DNA of 64,000 nt from Eleusine coracana subsp. coracana (Eukaryota; Streptophyta; Magnoliopsida; Poales; Poaceae), in contig CM064431.1 of assembly GCA_032690845.1 (NCBI GenBank), forward strand, positions 26,666,300-26,730,299. Reading direction: 5' to 3'. Each line of letters starts with the position of its first letter. Positions within the stretch are counted from its first letter, which is position 1. Made by a program: the position numbers and the translations under genes. A model generated the notes under the pieces. That model made no database searches. It had not been told where the DNA came from and saw only the letters and a list, made by a program, of their open reading frames with translations. Shown here in pieces: positions 33,548-44,761 of the stretch.

Positions 33548-34446
33548 TGACGAGGACATCACACCTATGGATACACACAACACTCCTCCAACTAAGATAA
33601 AAGTTCATGCGCATGACCTGAATTTATAGGTGAGCTCGTTACTATTGTTTTGTTTGTGTGGTTTTAAGAATAGATTGCTACCTAATGAATTAATTATTGT
33701 TAGGAACCATGGAGTTGATGATGAAATATCTGGGGAGGTGATTGGAGGAGTGATAGGTCAGCAAGGATGTTCAAGCCAATGTGGAGGCCCAATCAAAACC
33801 GACTTCGAGTCTGTTTCGGGGGCCAGGACCAATATGCACTAAAATGGACACCTAGGATGCATACGGACTCAGATTTGGACATTCTACATATGCCTGAAAG
33901 ATAATGAAAAGACCTTTCCAACCCAACTGGTCTCATGTCAAAATTCGTCCCGAGCCATCGGCACTCGCCGAAATAATTCGATTTCCAGAATCTATCCTGG
34001 TGCTATAACACCGTAATCGGTCTTTTGGCCATGTATCGAGTTGAGCCCACATAGGGCTGCATCCAGGGGCTCTTGCACGATCCTAGGATCCTCATATACA
34101 GCCACCGCCTCTTCATTAGGGTTTGGGTTTTTCTTAAATTATTCTGTTCATAACAGTTTCACCGTCATATCGGTTTGTGAGACTCCAACTTGTGAGATTC
34201 ATCGTATACATGCAAATTTGGTTGCATTCTTCTTTGTTCTTACTTGTGTTCTTGATTTGCAGGCAAGGATAAGCCTTCTTGGCAAGGTCAATCATCCTTG
34301 AATGGTTGATAACCAGAGGAGATGTTGTGCTACGATTGCGAGGTTCAGAACGTGTCATTCGGAAGCCGGATCGATTTGTGTATCGCCTCCGCCTTAATCA
34401 AGTTTATCAGAACCTATCAGAAGATCGAGAACCCTTGTCCACATTA
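33548..34446 (+). repeat. Element C 5' LTR
   Basis: 899 bp, equal in length to 36994-37892, with scattered substitutions. No TATA box was assigned with confidence. Confidence 0.9.
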
Positions 34447-34467
34447 AGTGGTAATCAGAGCTTCAGG
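34447..34467 (+). promoter_or_regulatory. Element C primer-binding site
   Basis: GTGGTAATCAGAGCTTC carries one extra A relative to the tRNA-Met-type site. The truncated copy in N2 has the standard TGGTATCAGAGC (minus strand, 50788-50802). Confidence 0.8.
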
Positions 34468-35493
34468 TATACCATTAGGTTTGGCCTTATCCCTGTTATT
34501 TTGTTCAGTCCTAAACTCCAGAAAATAGCCCTACAAAAATATTTTTTCGTCGTGTTTCCGCTGTCCTATATCCCCCTTGTGCCCTGCAATTTTCAGTTTA
34601 GTTTGCTTCTCTGATTTTTAGTGCCTACAAGGTCATTATGTTTCTGGTCTAGTGCTTGTTCTTTGTTCTTGTTTGAGTTGTGTGTGTCCTTGTTCATAGA
34701 CAATCAAGAGAAAAACAAATCAGATTGTTGCACACGTTGAGAGAATAGTATTGCTGAAATTATGTGCACTAAATATTTATTTAACATCTAGCCCTCTACT
34801 TTTTGAGTGCAAAAGAAACTTAGTGTTTTTCTATTGCACATTGTTCCTTGAGTCAAGAGGTTGCTGCACGTTGTTGCATATGAGAATTGTCGGTTCAGTT
34901 CTGCATGCACATCTATTCCTTACGTAAAGAGTGCAAAAAAAAAAGTTCAGGTTTTCCTTTGTGCTATAAAGTTAGCAACTCTTGCTGCAGTTCTGTGTGA
35001 AAAAAAATAAGAAACAAGTAAAAGGCAAAGAGGTGCTCAAAAAAGAAGAAGAAAAAGGCGCACCTAAAAAAATATCAGAAAAAGAAAGAACTACAAAAAG
35101 GAAAAAGAAAAAGAATTCAGAATTGCTTGCATCCCTTGTGTCCTTTGTTGAGTCATATGCTTGCTTGATTGAATATAGGTCCGTGACAAGTTTAGGCCGG
35201 TGACATAGACTAGCTTGGGACTACTATTTAGTTTTGCAATTTCTGAATTGGAATTTTGCTAATCCTTGCTAACAAATATTGCCCATCCAAGCTCTATATA
35301 TATCCTTCTGAATAGGCACAGAATTTTGGACCCTCACAATCATTGGATCACACTCTCCAAGGTATCCTCTGTTTTGCTATTAAGAATCTTGTAACAACTC
35401 AGTTAGGTGTTGCCATTTGCTTGTTGAGAGTTTCCACCGTGATCAAATAGTAGTGATAGGAAAATATACGTTTTTTCTTGTTTTCTATTAACA
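34468..35493 (+). other. Element C leader, no gene
   Basis: About 1 kb, AT-rich, with long A/G-rich tracts (34990-35120) but no recognisable protein. It takes the place where gag would be in a full gypsy element. Confidence 0.6.
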
Positions 35494-36019
35494 ATGACAA
35501 GTTACAACACCGATGGTGATGAGTCGATGGTGACAAATGAGGTTGATACAAGTGTTGTAGCACAACGAGTGCTTAGTTCTCAAATGGAAAAGGTAGAGAA
35601 AAATCAAATGAACAACTTGTTTTAGACTCACTTTATTATGAAGGATCGACGTTGTCGTGTCATCATTGATGGAGAGAGTAGCCACAACATCGCAAGCTTG
35701 GAGTTGGCCAAGAAGCTCGGCTTGACCACAGAGCCACACCCATGCCCATACTATATCCAATGGGTAAATTCTTGTGGTAAGATGAAGGTAGATAAAATTG
35801 CACGCATTAAATTTTTTATTGGTTCTTATAAGGATAGTGCAGAATTCGATATAGTACCTATGCAAGCATGTCATTTATTATTGAGTAAACCTTGGATTTC
35901 TACAAATAATATTTTGCATAACACCATTGATAATAGCTACTAATTTAAATACAACAGTAGAACAGTTACTCTTAAACCTATGACCGCTGCTGACTTTTTA
36001 GAAGAAGATAAACAAAGGC
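35494..36019 (+). pseudogene. Element C retropepsin-like domain
   Basis: The frame starting at ATG 35494 has a stop at 35622-35624 and then the domain CRVIIDGESSHNIAS (D-G-E where D-S/T-G is usual), PYYIQWVNSCGK and the second-half motif LLLSKPW. This matches the aspartic-protease region of grass gypsy elements. A stop at 35941-35943 ends the main frame, and the recognisable region continues to about 36015. The catalytic triplet change suggests it is inactive. Confidence 0.7.
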
Positions 36020-36982
36020 TTGAGAGAACAAAGAATGAACCATTTAGGAAAGAATGAGTTATTTCAAATGTTGCAACACTTTCATCAAAAATATGAATTA
36101 CTAGAGGATAAACCTATTCTCTTTTCTCTTGTTGTAACTAATACATTTCAGCTTCTACACAAAGAAGAGGACAATGTGAAAGAAAAAGAAGACATTATGG
36201 TTTTAGGTAAGAACTTTCCTGATGTGCTGAATTGTTTCAACAATCTTGCTGTATTGGAATCTTGTCTTGATTTGCCTTTGCCACAAGTTGATTTATATAC
36301 TGATCCTTGTGATAAAGAGGAGTTGTGTGCCAATGCTTCACTTATACCTTTGCCACAACAAATGAATGAGCTTGATGATTTTGCTTATCATTCACCTACT
36401 AGTGCTGAAATTAAATATTTGAATTTAGTTTCATGTGAACAGGATGAACAGAAATTATTGTCTTCTCCAAATACTTTGGGTTATATTGAACTTGATGTTC
36501 TTTGTGACCTAAATACTATGGAGAAGCAAATCTTTTGTCAAACTGAATTATTTTCATTGATAAGAAATATTTTTTATGCTGCTGGAAACTATGATCATAG
36601 AGGTTTGTTTATGGTGCATAGAGTTTATATTTGTTCAAAATTGAAACCTCCTTGTGTTGTACAACTCAATGATCAAATACAAAACTGCACTAATAATTAT
36701 TATTCTATGTCAAGTTTTTCTAGTGTTTTAAAGATCACATATTTTCTAACTTGTCATAAGAGTGAGGATGATGTTCATACTGCTGCCCAAATTTTCAAAG
36801 AGGTTGTTCATTTGTGTGACATGCCTTCTATTGTAGTTTCACATTCTGATGGTAAATTTCATAAGATATATAAACATGAGATGCATCCCAAGTTTGGGAA
36901 TAGTTCTATATTTCATATTTCAGATTTGAGACCACTATTGGGAGAAAGAGATGGGATCGAGCCAAGGACGACTCTAATTTAA
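36020..36982 (+). CDS. Element C residual pol ORF
   Basis: 320 open codons in a good frame. Most of it is low-complexity and unassigned. Near residues 255-275 a piece resembles an integrase core segment (AQIFKEVVHLCDMPSIVVSH, where SDRD is usual). The end (SDLRPLLGERDGIEPRTT) is the C-terminal signature of gypsy integrases. RT, RNase H and most of integrase have been deleted in frame. Whether the fused protein is made is unknown. Confidence 0.6.
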   Translation: MREQRMNHLGKNELFQMLQHFHQKYELLEDKPILFSLVVTNTFQLLHKEEDNVKEKEDIMVLGKNFPDVLNCFNNLAVLESCLDLPLPQVDLYTDPCDKEELCANASLIPLPQQMNELDDFAYHSPTSAEIKYLNLVSCEQDEQKLLSSPNTLGYIELDVLCDLNTMEKQIFCQTELFSLIRNIFYAAGNYDHRGLFMVHRVYICSKLKPPCVVQLNDQIQNCTNNYYSMSSFSSVLKITYFLTCHKSEDDVHTAAQIFKEVVHLCDMPSIVVSHSDGKFHKIYKHEMHPKFGNSSIFHISDLRPLLGERDGIEPRTTLI

Positions 36983-36993
36983 AAGGGGGAGAA
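36981..36993 (+). promoter_or_regulatory. Element C polypurine tract
   Basis: AAAAGGGGGAGAA directly before the 3' LTR. Confidence 0.85.
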
Positions 36994-37892
36994 TGATGAG
37001 GACATCACACATATGGATACACACAACACTCCTCCAACTAAGATAAAAGTTCATGCACATGACCTGAATTTACAAGTGAGCTCATTTCTAATGTTTTGTT
37101 TGTGTGGTTTTCAGAATAGATTGCTACCTAATGAATTAATTATTGTTAGGAACCATGGAGATGATGATGAAATAGCTGAGGAGGTGATTGGAGGAGTGAT
37201 GGGCCAGCAAGGATGTTCAAGCCATGGTGGAGGCCCAATCAAAACCGACTTCGAGTCTGTTTTGGGGTCAGGACCAGTCTGCACTAAAACGGATGCCCAG
37301 GATGCATACGGACTCGGATTTGGACATTGTACATATGCCTGGAAAGATAATGAAAGTACCGTTCCAACCTAGCTGGTCCCATGTCAAAATTCGTCCCGAG
37401 CTGTCAGCAATCGCCAAAACAATTCAATTTTTAGAATCTATCCTGGTGCTGTGACACCATAATCGGTCTTTGGGCCATGTATCGAGTTGAGCCCACATAG
37501 GGCTGCGTCCAGGGGGTCTTGCACGACCCTAGGGTTCTCATATACAGCCGCCATCTCTTCATTAGGGTTTGGGTTTTGCTTAGGTTATTCTGTTCATAAC
37601 AGTTTCACCGTCGTATCGGTTTGTGAGACACCAACGTGTGAGATTCATCGTATACTTGTAAATTTGGTTGCATTCTTCTTTGTTCTTGCTTGTGTTCTTA
37701 ATTTGCAGGCAAGAATAAGCCTTCTCAGTAAGGTCAATCATCCTTGAACGGTTGATAACCAGAGGAGACGTTATGCTGTGATTGCGGGGTTCAAAATGTG
37801 TCGTTCGGAGGCCGGATCGATTTGTGTATCGCCTCCGCCTTAATCAAGATTATCAGAACCTATCGGAAGATCAGAAATCCTTGTCCACATCA
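36994..37892 (+). repeat. Element C 3' LTR
   Basis: 899 bp, the partner of 33548-34446, ending CCACATCA and followed by aacgt. Confidence 0.9.
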
Positions 37893-37918
37893 AACGTTGG
37901 GCTGTCTTTGATCGATAC

Positions 37919-38588
37919 TATCGGTGTATGAGCACACCTCCAAATGGGGGCCTACCGAGCCGCCCTTGAGAAAGGTTGCGGGGAGGACGGATCTACGAGC
38001 TTGAGTGGTTTTTCAAGGTGATGGGAGGAACACGCAAGGAGTTTACCCAGGTTCGGGCTGCTTGGGAGCATAACACCCTACGTCCTGCTTGTTTGGTTCT
38101 ATTGCCCTCTCTCTTTACATGGTGTGCTCCTCCCCCTTTTATAGTCCAAGGAGGAGGGGGTTACATGACCCGGGACCTGGGCATGCTATGCGTCCTAGCA
38201 AACAGAGATACAGGACTAGATCTGCACCAGATCCTACCCAGCCGCCCTCGTCACCCGGGTCTAGAGCTGGATATGCTACTCTGCGCAACGTTAATGTGTA
38301 TCTTGCTTCAGCACTTGCTCCACGCACGCCTTCCCTAGGTGAGGTGGTCAGAGGATGAGGGGGCCCCTGGGCATGCCGCGTCCCGTCCAGCCACCCTGGC
38401 AGCAGGCACTTGAGTGCCTGCATTTACTCGAGTGGTTGACGGTTATGCCCCGGGGATGCGCCATCGGGAGCCACTCCCCCTCGCCCCGTCTGAGTGATAC
38501 GGGCCTGCCCCCATGCCTTGATCCTTCATGGGCCGTCCCAGCTGGCCCATAGGTGGTTATGGGCACCCCCGATCCCATTACACCGATA
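37919..38588 (-). repeat. Tat 3' LTR
   Basis: 670 bp, starting TATCGGTGTATGAGC and ending ACACCGATA, decayed forms of the usual TGTCGGTG...CACCGACA ends. A minus-strand TATA-like CTATAAAAGG lies near 38134-38143. There is no second LTR in the window. Confidence 0.75.
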
Positions 38589-38606
38589 GTAGCCCCCGGC
38601 CCCGAC
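38589..38606 (-). promoter_or_regulatory. Tat polypurine tract
   Basis: On the minus strand GTCGGGGCCGGGGGCTAC abuts the 3' LTR, a form common in Tat elements. Confidence 0.75.
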
Positions 38607-38868
38607 CACTGATGTGTGGGGCACCTCGGGGGCTGGGGCCATCCATCAGCGCCGTGGGTGGTGTCTCTGACGGGCCACTGGAACACAAAACACCGTGCCC
38701 CGACGGTTCAGGTTCTGCGCCTATTTGCCTTCATGCCTTCAAACGGGAGAAGAAGAGGTCGTCCCATTCTTCCATTCATCGTGCCTCCTCCAATTCTCTC
38801 CGCCGCCATTACCAGTCTTTGCCTTCCTGACTTCCTTCACTTCCCATTCCCCCCGCCCTACGCCCGTC

Positions 38869-41800
38869 ATGTCGAGACGTTGTCGGAGCCGTGGTTCGAG
38901 CGCCTCATCAGGCAGAGGCCCCGATCCCGCAAGCTGCGGAGGGGCTGGTCGCTAGTCACCGGAGATCAGCAGGGGGAATCCCGTAGGACCACTGCCGTGC
39001 TCCGGGTTCTGCTTCGACCACTCCCTGGATCGGGTATTCCTGGTGGTCGACCCGATGGATCCGTCATATCACGCGTTCTGGCCAGACGCTGTCATCGCAG
39101 CGCCAGATGAAGAGAACGGTGAGTTCATCACTTTTGGCATCTTCGTCGTGGCAGGGTTGGTGCCGCCATTCTCCAAGTTCTTCTTGGAGTTCCTCGTGTC
39201 CTATGGGCTTCGAATGACGTATCTCGGCCCCAACACCGTTATTACTCTGGCGGCATTTGCCCATCTGTGCGTGGCGTTCGTCGGGGTGATGCCATCCGTT
39301 GCCGTCTTCTGACGCTTCTTCGGGTTGTCAAAACCGGTGGGACTGACCTAGTGGGGAGCGTGCGCCTCTCCATCTGCTTGAGGAACGACTACATCGACTA
39401 CGCCCCCAACTCAAGATCGAGAAGTGGAGGTGTCAATGTTTCACCATGGTGCTGCCTAGTGAGGTTCCCCGTCGTCTTCGTCTAGCGCATCATCAGCCCG
39501 ATCCCATTTCGGAGTTCTGGGACCACTCGTCGCCTCACGACAAGCGCCTGGATCCAATTATGAGTCGGATCACCACTCTTGGTGCGGTGGAGCTCTCCGT
39601 AAATGGCATGATCTTGGACTTCCTCACCACCAGCATGGCGCTGTTGCGCGTGCGTCCGCGGCTGACCTTGTTGTACCGTGATTTTAATGATGCCGGCCGC
39701 ACCTGGCGAGGGCCCGGTATTGACATTCCCCAGCCGGTGCTGAAGGAGGCGTACAAGCTTTTGACGGTTCCGAGTTGGTCAAGCAGTTCGTCTATCCCGA
39801 GGGCACCGGGGCCCTCTGCGACTAGTCCCCAACATGTACGACTTCATCAACTCTCTCCCCAAGATGGACGCTTGGGATCTGAAGTCCGACCAGGCGGCCT
39901 CAAGCGGGGGTCCCTGTGTCGGGCCCCGCGCGCCCCGTCCGAGTAGTGGGGAGGAGCCAATTGCTAGCAAAGGCAAGAGGGCTAAGTCGCCCTCGGCTCC
40001 CTCCTCCGATTCGGGTGCTGACGGTCCGGCTCCTGCTGCGGCGGCTCGCCGAGCCTCCGTTTCGGCCGGGGAGTCGAGTCGGAAGAGGCGCCGCAGTCCT
40101 ACTCCTCTCGCTAGGGGCTCGGCCGACCTCTCTGCCAAGCCCACCACGAGTTTTCTCTCCTGGGTCTACCGCCACCATGGATGAAGATGTTGGCATTCGA
40201 GTGCCTGACGTCCAGGTGAAGAAATGGAGACACCTCCGAAGGTGAGTTTTTCACCGTCCCTTGCGATTTCTCTCGCCTTCTGATCTGGCCTTGTGTGCTT
40301 ATGGACTTGTCTGCCTTTGCCTGTAGGGGGCCCCGTCCAGAATCCATGTCCGGGTCCACCGCTGCTCTGCGGCTCAACTTGGCCGTGCACTCGGAGGCGA
40401 TGCCCGACTCCTTGTCGTCGGCTCGGCTGCAGACTCGAGCGGCGTATTCCTCGTTTTCGCAGCCCGGCTCACCCTCGCGGGTGGGTGCTACCTTGCCCTG
40501 TCCTGTGTCGGATGCCTCTCCACTGCGCACTGATGCTGCTTTGCCTCAGTCGGAGCCTTCCGAGTCCCCATTGGGGGCTCGATCCGCTCCGAGCCCCTGT
40601 GCTTCGCCCGTATCTCCGGGACTTCAGCCGAGGCACGCAATGCTTCCTCGTCTCCGACTCCAGCCATTACGCCTGGTTCTCGCGCCGATGATCCGATTGA
40701 TGTGGATTCCACCTCTAGCGCTGACGGTGTGTTGCCGGAATGCTCCCGTTTGGGGAGTGCCCGTTGAAGAACTTGACCGCCACCAGCCGCAGCGACCCCT
40801 GCTCACTCTGCTCAGTGAGGCTCGGCAGTTGCTGCCTCAATTAGCCTAATCCGTCTTGGCGGCACACTCTGATTTGGATCGCCGGGAGGCCGCTGCTGCT
40901 GCCGAGTGGGCGAAGCTGGAGACTGTTGTGAAGCTTTCTCGCCGGCAACACTCGTGAGAAATGGAGCGCGCCCGCCAGTGGACTACAGCCGCCTCTGGTC
41001 TTCGTGATGCGGCCATAGAAGGCGGAATGGCTAGCTGACGCTGCGGCGGAGCGAGAGACAAGGTCCTGCCGCCTGGAGCAGGAACTCATTGCTCGCGAGG
41101 CACGGCTGAAGGCAGCCGAAGATGCCCTGCAGCTCTGCCAAGAAGGCATCAAGGAGCATGAAGATGCGTAGCTGAAGTGCGAGGAGGTCCTGGATGTCCG
41201 GGAAGGAGCCTTGGAAAATCGGGAATCCGCTCTGCGGGAGCTGGAAGAAGCCCTGTGCGCTCGATGTCGGCAGCTACAGGAGGCGGAGCAGGCCTTGCGA
41301 GACCAAACGGTGGCCGTAGTGGTGCACGAGTCGAAGGTACAAGAGCGGCAGGCCGCCGTGCATGAGAGGGACCTTGCCGCCATCATCCTCGGGTCTCTGG
41401 TGGACGCCGGGATATCGAACCTTCAGGCCTGGGTGCAGGAGGCGAAGGATTCGTACTCCGTTCGTCGCCTGGCCATTCGCGAGGAGAGGCTCGGCATCCG
41501 GGAGTCGGAGGCTACGACAAAGTTGGCAGTGGCGGAACCCTAGAGGCTCGTCCCACCTCCAAGATGGAAACCGCTCGCGGCCGTGGTTGGGGTCCACGCG
41601 TGTCAGGAGATGCTAAAGGAGAGCTCCTTAGGACGTGAATAACTGAGGACGCGGGTCCAGGAACACGAGGAGCATGCCGCACATTAGGCTGATTGGAAGA
41701 AGAAGTCCCTGGACCGCATCTGTGAGCTGGAGAAGCAGCTTGATGGATCGGAGCCGGCTGCTTCCCAAAGTGCAGCGCCTCCGGCTCGCCGTGGTGCTCG

Positions 41801-42232
41801 CAGCGGGCCTTCCGGCATGCGAACCGTTGCCGAGCTGGAGAACTTGCTGAATGAGTCGGAGCTGCATCGCGTCGCCCTGACGCAGAAGGTGGAGGAGTCA
41901 GGCCCGTCTGAGGCGAGTTTCACTGAGATGGCGTGCGGGCTGTACGGCCGTGTGAACTAGGCCCTGGGCCACGGCCGCCTCGAATCCCTTCCCCGGCCTC
42001 TCGAGCCGACGGCGTGACAGTACGTGTACATGTTGTCGCCGGTGGCTGAGTTGCTGGAGGGGGTCGCTGCGCGCACGTGGTCGGCAATGGAAGCGGAGAG
42101 CCGGCAGCTGCTGGAAGATGCGCTTGCCGAGCTGCTGGCTCTGGCCCTTGTCCATGTGCCCGACTTTCCTCCTGGTCACGGTGAGGCGATGAAATGCGCT
42201 CGATGGCTTGTGAAAGAGTTTGCCGTGTAGTT
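38869..42232 (+). pseudogene. Tat antisense ORF (putative gypsy-type transposon domain + coiled coil)
   Basis: Plus strand, opposite to the Tat pol. From ATG 38869: a Ser/Arg-rich start, then a domain like the 'putative gypsy type transposon' family (FGIFVVAGLVPPFSKFFLEF, then PNTVITLAAFAHL, 39120-39290). A second block (39446-39790) and a Pro/Ser/Arg-rich linker follow (39850-40800). A long Ala/Glu/Arg-rich coiled coil comes next (about 41040-41540, then 41690-41930), and the tail ends at 42228-42230. At least six stops (38953, 39310, 41541, 41958 and others) and several frame changes break it. Such ORFs are found in Tat elements and have no established function. The high GC content explains many spurious open frames on the other strand. 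Confidence 0.7.
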
Positions 42233-42700
42233 TACCCGTGAGGAGTGATGGCCCACCTGCATGTGGGGGTTCCTTGGCGCCTGTTCCTAAAAATTTGTTT
42301 CCTACAAACATAGACATGTTTCATATTTGTTAAGCGCTAGCCCTGTTGCTTGCCGAACTGTTTCTTGCTTCGTTGTGCCGCCGTCTCGAACTTCTTACAC
42401 ATAGGGGCACAGTTGGACCGGGTTCCATAATTGACCTGTGTGAGGCACCTGTCTTTCTGTATTTCTGAGTTGTTCTGTTTCACCGATGGTTTTCGCTGTT
42501 CATTTGGCGGCTCCTTGTTAGGACGCGCAAGAAACCAGGATTTTCAGCTTGCTTTGCAAGGCAGGCGATTTGTTAAAATGATAACGAGTTCATTAATCTT
42601 GTACCCAAAAGCGGGCAAAGGATACAACGGGAATGCTTGCCGATAGGGGCTTTTGGTGTTACAGAGACTCAATCCCGGAGGGATCCGAGTTAGGCGAGTT
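42233..42700 (-). other. Tat spacer between antisense ORF and integrase end
   Basis: About 470 bp without a credible gene, between the two convergent reading directions. Confidence 0.6.
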
Positions 42701-44640
42701 CTAGGGGTAGAACTTTTTTAAGTGCTCTATGTTCCAAGCACTTCGCTCATGTATGCCGTCTTCTGACTCAAGTCGGACTGAGCCAGGTCGTTGCACGCTG
42801 GTGACGACAAAGGGGCCATCCCACATTGGAGTTAGCTTTTCCTTGCCTTCCCGGCTCTGATCCCAGCGCAACACCTGGTCTCCTACTTGCAGTTCCCGTG
42901 GCCTCACCCTTTTCTAATGGTATCGTCGAAGATCTTGAAGGTATCTAGCGCTGCGGATCAAGACCGACCTCCTTGCTTCCTCCAGCATGTCAACATCATC
43001 CAGGCGCCTGTGCTCCCGTGACGCTTCATCGAACAAAGCAACGTGGGGGGAGTCGTGGGTTACTTCCATCAGCAGTACCACCTCCACCCCGTAGACCAGA
43101 AAGAAAGGGGTTTCCCTGGTCGCGCGGGTTGGAGTGGTTCTGAGAGACCATAGCACCGACTGCACCTTCATGATCCACTGCACGCTTTTTTTCTTCAGTG
43201 GGTTGAAGGATCTTGTTTTCAGGCCTCATAGGATTGCCGCGTTCGCTCGCTCGACCTGGCCGTTTCTCTGTGGGTGCGTCGTCGACACGTAGCATATTTG
43301 GGTTCCAATTTGTTCACAGTATGCTACGAAGGCGTGACTGGTGAACTGGGTTCCGTTGTCCGTGATGAGTCGATTTGGCACCCTGAATCTACATACGATG
43401 CTTTTTATGAACTTTTGAGCCGAGTGCTTGTTGATGGTGTTTGCCGGTTCTGCTTCCGACCACTTTGTAAACTTGTCGATGGCCACATAGAGCCACCAGT
43501 GGGCTCCTGTGGCCATCGGGAAGGGGCCGACTATGTCAAGGCCCCAAACCGTTAAAGGCCACGAGAGGGGGATTGTCTACAAGGCCTCAGTCAGTTGGAG
43601 ATGTTGCCTGGAGTGGAACTGGCATGCTTTGCAGTGCTGTACCAGCCTTGAAGCATCTGCGAGGGCTGTTGCCCGGTAGTAACCTTGGCGAAAGGCCTTG
43701 CCGGCCAACGTCCCTGAGGCCATATGGCTCCCACACTCGCCCTCATGGATTTGCGTCAAGACATCTTGTCCTTCCTCCTTTGTGACACACTTCATCAGGA
43801 CATCGTTGGCTCTAAGCCTGTAGAGCCGATCATCCACCACTCGGTATCGTTGCGCTCGCCGGGCCAGCCTTTCGGCATCAGCATCATCCTCGGGGAGGAC
43901 GTCGAGCTGCAAGTACCCAAGGATCTCATCGATCCAGGGAGCGCTTGGCGCCGCCGTCGCCAACACCTGGGACTCGTCTTGCAATGAGAGTGGCAAGGCA
44001 GGTTGCTGTCGAGGCTCAAAGTCGGCAGCACATGCGGAAGGGCTCGTGATGATCTCAATGAAGACTCCTGGCGGTACCGGGGTCGAGTGGACCCTAGTCG
44101 CCCTAGCTCGTCCGCGATGTGGTTCTCGCTTCGCGGAATGTGTCACGTCCCGAACCTATGGAAGTGACGCTCGAGGCGCCTCAACTACTTGATTTACGCT
44201 GCCATCTGTGGGCCGCAGCACTGGTACTCCTTGGAAACCTGGTTCACCACCACCTGCGAGTCTCCTTTGGCCAGAAGACGTGAAACTCCCAGGTCTGCCA
44301 TGATGCAAAGGCAAGCCAACAGGCCTTTGTACTCCGCCAAGTTATTGGTTGCCTTGAAGTGTAAATGGATCACGTAACGGATCACATCGTCCGTGGGGGA
44401 GGTCAAACTGACCCAAGCACCTGCCCCACTCAGCATGAGCGAGCCATCAAAGTGCAACGTCCAGTGAGACTCTTCCTGTGGTGAGGGCTCTTGCACCTGC
44501 GTGCTGGCTTCCTGTCTCTCAACCTCCGGGTTTGGGGTCCACTCAGCGATGAACTCGGCCATGGCCCGACTCTTGATGACGTGAGTGCTGATGAAGGATA
44601 CGTCGAACTCGGTGAGTTCTATGGCCTCACGACTTGGTTG
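42701..44640 (-). pseudogene. Tat RNase H and integrase
   Basis: Minus strand. An RNase H domain (WTLHFDGSL, NLAEYKGLLACL, GDSQVVVNQV, 44480-44195), of the additional RNase H kind typical of Tat, comes first. The integrase follows in another frame after a shift near 44160, with a zinc-binding part (CGSHMASG to HCKACQ, near 43720-43620). The core has VAIDKFTKWSE, ITDNGTQF and NGQVERAN (43490-43240), and the C-terminal part (WDGPFVVTSV) ends at the stop at 42701. Stops at 43577, about 43223 and 42911 interrupt it. RT would lie to the right but is missing. Confidence 0.85.
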
Positions 44641-44761
44641 GAGCCGGAGCCCCTGGGCTTCATTGGACTAGAGGATCGTGGTCATGTTCAGCCCCCGAGT
44701 GTGACTCGGATGCTGCTTCCGAGCGAGGCTCAGGCTCAGCCCCCGAGTAGGACTCAGGCGC

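Larger units (their letters stand above)
33548..37892 (+). mobile_element. Internally deleted gypsy element C
   Basis: Two 899-bp LTRs (33548-34446, 36994-37892) start TGAYGAGGACATCAC and end CCACAT(T/C)A. The flanks aacat (33543-33547) and aacgt (37893-37897) differ in one base and are the likely target duplication. The 2.5-kb interior keeps the primer site, a protease-like domain and scraps of integrase. It lacks the gag domain, most of RT, RNase H and the integrase core. The integrase C-terminal end runs directly into the polypurine tract. It needs enzymes in trans. A second, truncated copy is in N2 (49517-51645). Confidence 0.88.
37919..44761 (-). mobile_element. Tat-lineage gypsy element, 5' part missing
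   Basis: Minus strand: an RNase H of the Tat type, an integrase, a long gap with an antisense ORF, a polypurine tract and a 3' LTR (37919-38588). Gag, protease and RT are absent, because the element is cut at 44761 by the LTR of N2 and the sequence just before it (44640-44760) no longer matches pol. Internal ORFs read antisense to pol are known in Tat elements such as Grande. Pol and the antisense ORF both carry stops, so this is a dead copy. Confidence 0.82.

Noticed and set aside
36020..36982. Host gene candidate (320 open codons)
   Set aside because: It lies between element C's protease-like region and its polypurine tract, and its C-terminus has the gypsy integrase end motif.
39779..41597. 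Several minus-strand open frames of 80-180 codons in the Tat region
   Set aside because: Shadows of the GC-rich antisense ORF on the plus strand, low-complexity Ser/Arg/Ala composition, no domain.
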